Source: Parasphingorhabdus marina DSM 22363
Lineage (GTDB): Bacteria; Pseudomonadota; Alphaproteobacteria; Sphingomonadales; Sphingomonadaceae
DNA: 64,000 nt
Assembly (NCBI RefSeq): GCF_900128895.1
Contig: NZ_FSQW01000001.1
Location: forward strand, 1,550,001 to 1,614,000
Direction: 5' to 3'
The position numbers and the translations under genes were made by a program. The notes under the pieces were generated by a model, which saw only the letters and a list, made by a program, of their open reading frames with translations, did not search any database and had not been told where the DNA came from. Of the stretch, positions 60,940 to 64,000 are shown piece after piece. The stretch's first letter is position 1. Each line of letters opens with the position of its first letter.

Positions 60940-62286
60940 ATGGCTTTGGACCGGAATTTCCGCATCTCGATCCGGCTAGCCTGCCTGCCGCTTCTCCTGG
61001 CGGGAGGCGCTGTTTCAGCCCAGCCGGTGAGTGACGGTGACCGGATTGAATATATCTTCAAGCCTGGCGACACGCTCTATGAGCTGGGCGAGAATTATTT
61101 TCGCAAGCCCGGCGATTACCGGATCGTGCAGCGACTGAACCGGATCGCCAATCCGCGCAAGATCTCTATCGGCAAGAAGGTCACGATTCCTTTCCGTCTG
61201 CTCAAATATCGCGCAACGCAGGCCAGCCTGAGTGCCTTCCGGGGCCAGGTTTCGATTGCCGCAGATGGCCGGCAGCTGACCCCGGCGCGGGGACTGGATA
61301 TTGCGGAAGGCAGCCAGATCATCACCCGGGCGGGCAGCTTTGTGACGCTCAGCCTCGAAGACGGTTCACGGATATCGATGCCGTCCAACAGCACGGTCCG
61401 GATCACGCGGTTGCGGCATATCCTGCTGACCGACAGCGTGGACTATGAATTTTCGGTCGACAATGGCCGGGTCCGGTCGAAGGTCACGCCCTTTGACCGC
61501 AAGGCTGATCGCTATCGGGTCCGTACACCGGTCGCGGTGTCGGCGGTGCGCGGAACCGATTATCGTGTGCGGGTGGATGACAGCAGCGGGACGGCCTTTG
61601 CCGAAACGGTCGAAGGTCAGGTGGATGTGGCGGCGGGGCAGGATATTGCCAGCGCAGATGCCGTGTCTGTACCGGCCGGGCAGGGCGCTGCGGCAACCGC
61701 GAGCGGAGACCTGCTGACCGCCAGCCTGCTCGCCGAGCCCGCCATGGTCGAACCGGCGAAGATTCAGTCGGATCCCGAATTGCGCTTTGAGTTTGAGCCT
61801 GGCGATACGGCGCAGGGCTATCGCATGCTGATTTCCAGCGACGCCGGTTTTGTGGATGTTCTGGATGAAAAGAACAGCAGCGAGCCGGTGATGACCCTCG
61901 CGGCGATTCCCGATGGGCGCTATTTTGGCAAGGCGTCTGCCCTGGCGTCCGATGGTTTCGAGGGGCTGCCCGCAACATTTTCGTTCAAGCGCGTGCTGAG
62001 CACCATCAATGGCACTGCGGGGCAGGGGGATTTTGGTTTCCGTTTCAAATGGGCCGGAGAAGGCAAGGGGACCCGTCTTTATCGCTTCCAGCTGGTGGCG
62101 GGCGACAAGTCGGCGGTGCCGATGGTTGACGAGGCGGGCCTGACCGCGGATGTTTTGACCCTGTCCGATCTTCCCGACGGCGACTATTTCTGGCGGGTTG
62201 GGGTCACCCAGTTTACCGGCGATCCGGATGATCCCGAACCGGTGGAAAAATGGACGGAATTTGAAAAATTGACCGTTGCCGGCTGA
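60940..62286 (+). CDS. FecR domain protein with LysM
   Basis: 448 residues from the ATG at 60940, with GGGAAG seven bases upstream. A signal peptide ends near VSA, a LysM domain covers about 30-80 (YIFKPGDTLYELGENYF and RIANPRKISIGKKVTIP), and a FecR domain about 90-210 (GSFVTLSLEDGSRISMPSNS, TPVAVSAVRGTDYRV). The rest is a series of beta-rich repeats with DGDYFWRV. It probably binds peptidoglycan and forms the periplasmic signal input for the kinase that follows. Confidence 0.92.
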   Translation: MALDRNFRISIRLACLPLLLAGGAVSAQPVSDGDRIEYIFKPGDTLYELGENYFRKPGDYRIVQRLNRIANPRKISIGKKVTIPFRLLKYRATQASLSAFRGQVSIAADGRQLTPARGLDIAEGSQIITRAGSFVTLSLEDGSRISMPSNSTVRITRLRHILLTDSVDYEFSVDNGRVRSKVTPFDRKADRYRVRTPVAVSAVRGTDYRVRVDDSSGTAFAETVEGQVDVAAGQDIASADAVSVPAGQGAAATASGDLLTASLLAEPAMVEPAKIQSDPELRFEFEPGDTAQGYRMLISSDAGFVDVLDEKNSSEPVMTLAAIPDGRYFGKASALASDGFEGLPATFSFKRVLSTINGTAGQGDFGFRFKWAGEGKGTRLYRFQLVAGDKSAVPMVDEAGLTADVLTLSDLPDGDYFWRVGVTQFTGDPDDPEPVEKWTEFEKLTVAG

Positions 62287-62335
62287 CGCCTTATTTTCCT
62301 GAACGCGGCATCTCGCCCCGGAGACCATTTCTGCC

Positions 62336-64000
62336 ATGAAACTGCGCCGTCGCCTCGGGATAGAATGGGCCGGTGTCGCGATCTTGTCTTCGCTGGTTGT
62401 GGCGCTGCTGATTCACTGGAACAGCCTGTCCCGCGTGGACCACCTGCTTTACGATCAGCTGTCCGGACTAGAGCGGCCGGAAGCCAGCAGCGAAGTGCTG
62501 ATCATCGGTGTTGACGAGGACAGTCTCGCGCAATTCGGCAAATGGCCGTGGTCACGTGACCGCCATGCCGAACTGTTCCGGCGCCTGGAGGCCGGAAACC
62601 CCAAAGCAATCGCTTTTGATATCATTCTCAGCGAACGCGGGGATCCAAAAAATGATCAGCTGCTGTCAGACGCCATGGCGAGAAATCCGGGCCTGTTCCT
62701 GCCGTTGCATTTCGTTTTCCCTGGCCGCGATGGCGCCGCTTTCGATGTGAAGGAACCCTTGCCACAATTCCGGCAGGTGGCAGCGGGTGTGGGTCATGTA
62801 AATCTGGTGTTTGACGACGACGGCGTCGTGCGCCGCGCCGCGCTGTGCTTTGCCGGGGAGGGCGAGCGGCCGCAGAACTGGCCACATCTGATGGAACAGC
62901 TTTATCGGCATCTGCGTGACGGCCGACCGTCTCCCGCTTTTCAGAGGCTGGACCGGTGTGACGATCCGTTGCTCATGCCCTGGTCAGAACGCAACAGCTT
63001 CGCTGCCATTTCCTACTCCTCCATTGCCAATGGCGAAGTGCCACCCGCCTTTCTGGAGGACAAAGTCCTGCTGATTGGTGCCACGGCCAGTGGTCTGGGG
63101 GACCGCCACAATGTCCCCCTCAATGATGGTGGATCCATGGACGGCGTGGAAATCATGGCCAATTTGCTGGGGGCGCTGGAACGGGATGATTTTGTCGCGC
63201 CGCTGGCTTTCTGGCAGCAGCTGGCGCTGTCGCTGGCTCCACTGTGGATCTTGCTCGCCGGATTCTGGCGCTGGCGCCCCCGTTCGACCATCTTCATATC
63301 CATCGGCCTCATCGCAATGGTCCTCGGTGCGACGGCGCTGTTGCTGGCATTCCGCCTCTGGTTTGCTCCGGGCGCAGCGCTGGTGGGACTGGCATTGGTT
63401 TATCCGGTCTGGGGCTGGCGGCGACTGCAGGCGACGAGCGATTTCATGGACGAGGAGCTGGAGAATTTTCGGGCAAGCAAGGTAGATATCCCCGTAGTCG
63501 CCCGGCCGGCAGGGCCAGTGGATGTGGTGACCGGCCAGGCGGAGGAATTGACGCATGCGATTTCTCACATGCGAGATTTGCGGCGGTTTATTTCGGATGC
63601 CCTGTCCAACCTGCCCGACCCGATGTTCATCACCGATCTCGAAGGCCGGGTGAAATTTGTAAACAAGCTCGCCCAGATCGGGTTTGAACCGGCCGGGAAA
63701 GATCAGGAACTTGCGCTTGATGACATGCTGGCACGATTTGTGACATCCGGAGACTTGCCGGAAGTGCGGGAATATCTGGCGATGGATCGGCAGTCGCAGG
63801 AGCTTGATTATGTCGAGTTCACTTCTCTCAACGACGAAGTCTTCGCGATGCGGCGGGCGCAGATATTGTCCGATGACGGCGATTTGCGCGGCCATATCCA
63901 CTATCTTGCGGACATAACGCAAGTTGCCAATGCCGCCGAAGAGCGCGAGGAAGTGCTGCAGCTCCTGTCCCACGACATGCGGGCGCCTCAGGCCGCGATC
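62336..64000 (+). CDS. CHASE2-domain sensor histidine kinase, 5' part
   Basis: 555 residues in the window; the gene runs off the end. An N-terminal membrane segment (AGVAILSSLVVALLIHW) precedes the CHASE2 domain (VLIIGVDEDSLAQFGKWPWS, FDIILSE, LLIGATASGLGD). Three membrane helices follow near 300-370, then a PAS domain (SNLPDPMFITDLEGRVKFVN) and the start of HisKA with the phospho-His in LLSHDMRAPQ. It senses a periplasmic signal and passes phosphate to the response regulator upstream. Confidence 0.95.
   Translation, partial: MKLRRRLGIEWAGVAILSSLVVALLIHWNSLSRVDHLLYDQLSGLERPEASSEVLIIGVDEDSLAQFGKWPWSRDRHAELFRRLEAGNPKAIAFDIILSERGDPKNDQLLSDAMARNPGLFLPLHFVFPGRDGAAFDVKEPLPQFRQVAAGVGHVNLVFDDDGVVRRAALCFAGEGERPQNWPHLMEQLYRHLRDGRPSPAFQRLDRCDDPLLMPWSERNSFAAISYSSIANGEVPPAFLEDKVLLIGATASGLGDRHNVPLNDGGSMDGVEIMANLLGALERDDFVAPLAFWQQLALSLAPLWILLAGFWRWRPRSTIFISIGLIAMVLGATALLLAFRLWFAPGAALVGLALVYPVWGWRRLQATSDFMDEELENFRASKVDIPVVARPAGPVDVVTGQAEELTHAISHMRDLRRFISDALSNLPDPMFITDLEGRVKFVNKLAQIGFEPAGKDQELALDDMLARFVTSGDLPEVREYLAMDRQSQELDYVEFTSLNDEVFAMRRAQILSDDGDLRGHIHYLADITQVANAAEEREEVLQLLSHDMRAPQAAI

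Noticed and set aside
1-64000. CRISPR array
   Set aside because: No evenly spaced direct repeats of 25-40 bases were seen; the CARF-like protein has no CRISPR context.

Overview
The window looks like the chromosome of an alphaproteobacterium of the order Sphingomonadales (Sphingopyxis / Sphingorhabdus / Parasphingorhabdus type). The evidence is a TonB-ExbB-ExbD-ExbD operon, a TonB-dependent receptor inside a catabolic cluster, the hom-glpX and ilvE-MarR neighbourhoods, a FecR/LysM protein next to a CHASE2 sensor kinase, and moderately high G+C in the core genes. The genus is an inference.

Region A (1-8957) is a catabolic cluster: an FAD oxidoreductase (cut by the window edge), both subunits of an aconitase-X type dehydratase, an SDR, an aldehyde dehydrogenase, a GlcG/HbpS protein, an aromatic-acid type MFS carrier, a 4-oxalocrotonate tautomerase homologue with Ala where the catalytic Pro1 should be, a GPH-type symporter and an HSL-type hydrolase. 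Two divergent promoter regions share the same near-palindromic 20-mer, so the cluster probably answers to one regulator that is not in the window.

Region B (9676-22521) is a second catabolic cluster: Rieske oxygenase, cytochrome P450, TetR regulator, MFS carrier and SDR in one overlapping operon; SDR, carboxymuconolactone-decarboxylase-like and ThuA-like genes on the minus strand; then a TonB receptor, a flavin monooxygenase and another SDR. Three copies of TACA-N4-TGTA lie at its promoters and are the likely TetR operators. The substrate cannot be read from the sequence; uptake by the receptor, oxidation by Rieske/P450/flavin enzymes and dehydrogenation by SDRs is the inferred route.

Region C (about 22.7-37.8 kb) is a composite mobile and defence island. 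It has a phage-like part (ParB-methyltransferase, DUF5681, large terminase, XRE regulator with a divergent nuclease-like gene, then DUF3489-DUF2924-large serine recombinase) but no capsid, portal or tail genes. It is followed by a nuclease-like gene and a tightly overlapping four-gene minus-strand operon: cytosine-C5 methyltransferase, a phosphoribosyltransferase-like protein of the kind seen in conflict systems, a large P-loop ATPase, and a 346-residue protein with CARF-like features. This operon is my candidate for the uncommon system in the window. A tRNA-Glu gene lies at its right-hand edge.

Region D (37.8-64 kb) is mostly core genome: recJ, an MBL-fold hydrolase, a flavodoxin-like protein, a UDG-family protein, a DUF900 lipoprotein, glpX, hom, tonB-exbB-exbD-exbD, an ABC exporter, TspO, UbiK-like, YbjN, proC, a MarR regulator, ilvE and tRNA-Gln. 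A copper-resistance block follows (CsoR-type repressor with its operator, copA, copB, DUF4396), then a two-component operon (response regulator, FecR/LysM protein, CHASE2-PAS histidine kinase) that runs off the window end.

All calls come from reading the sequence and from memory of protein families. No search was run.
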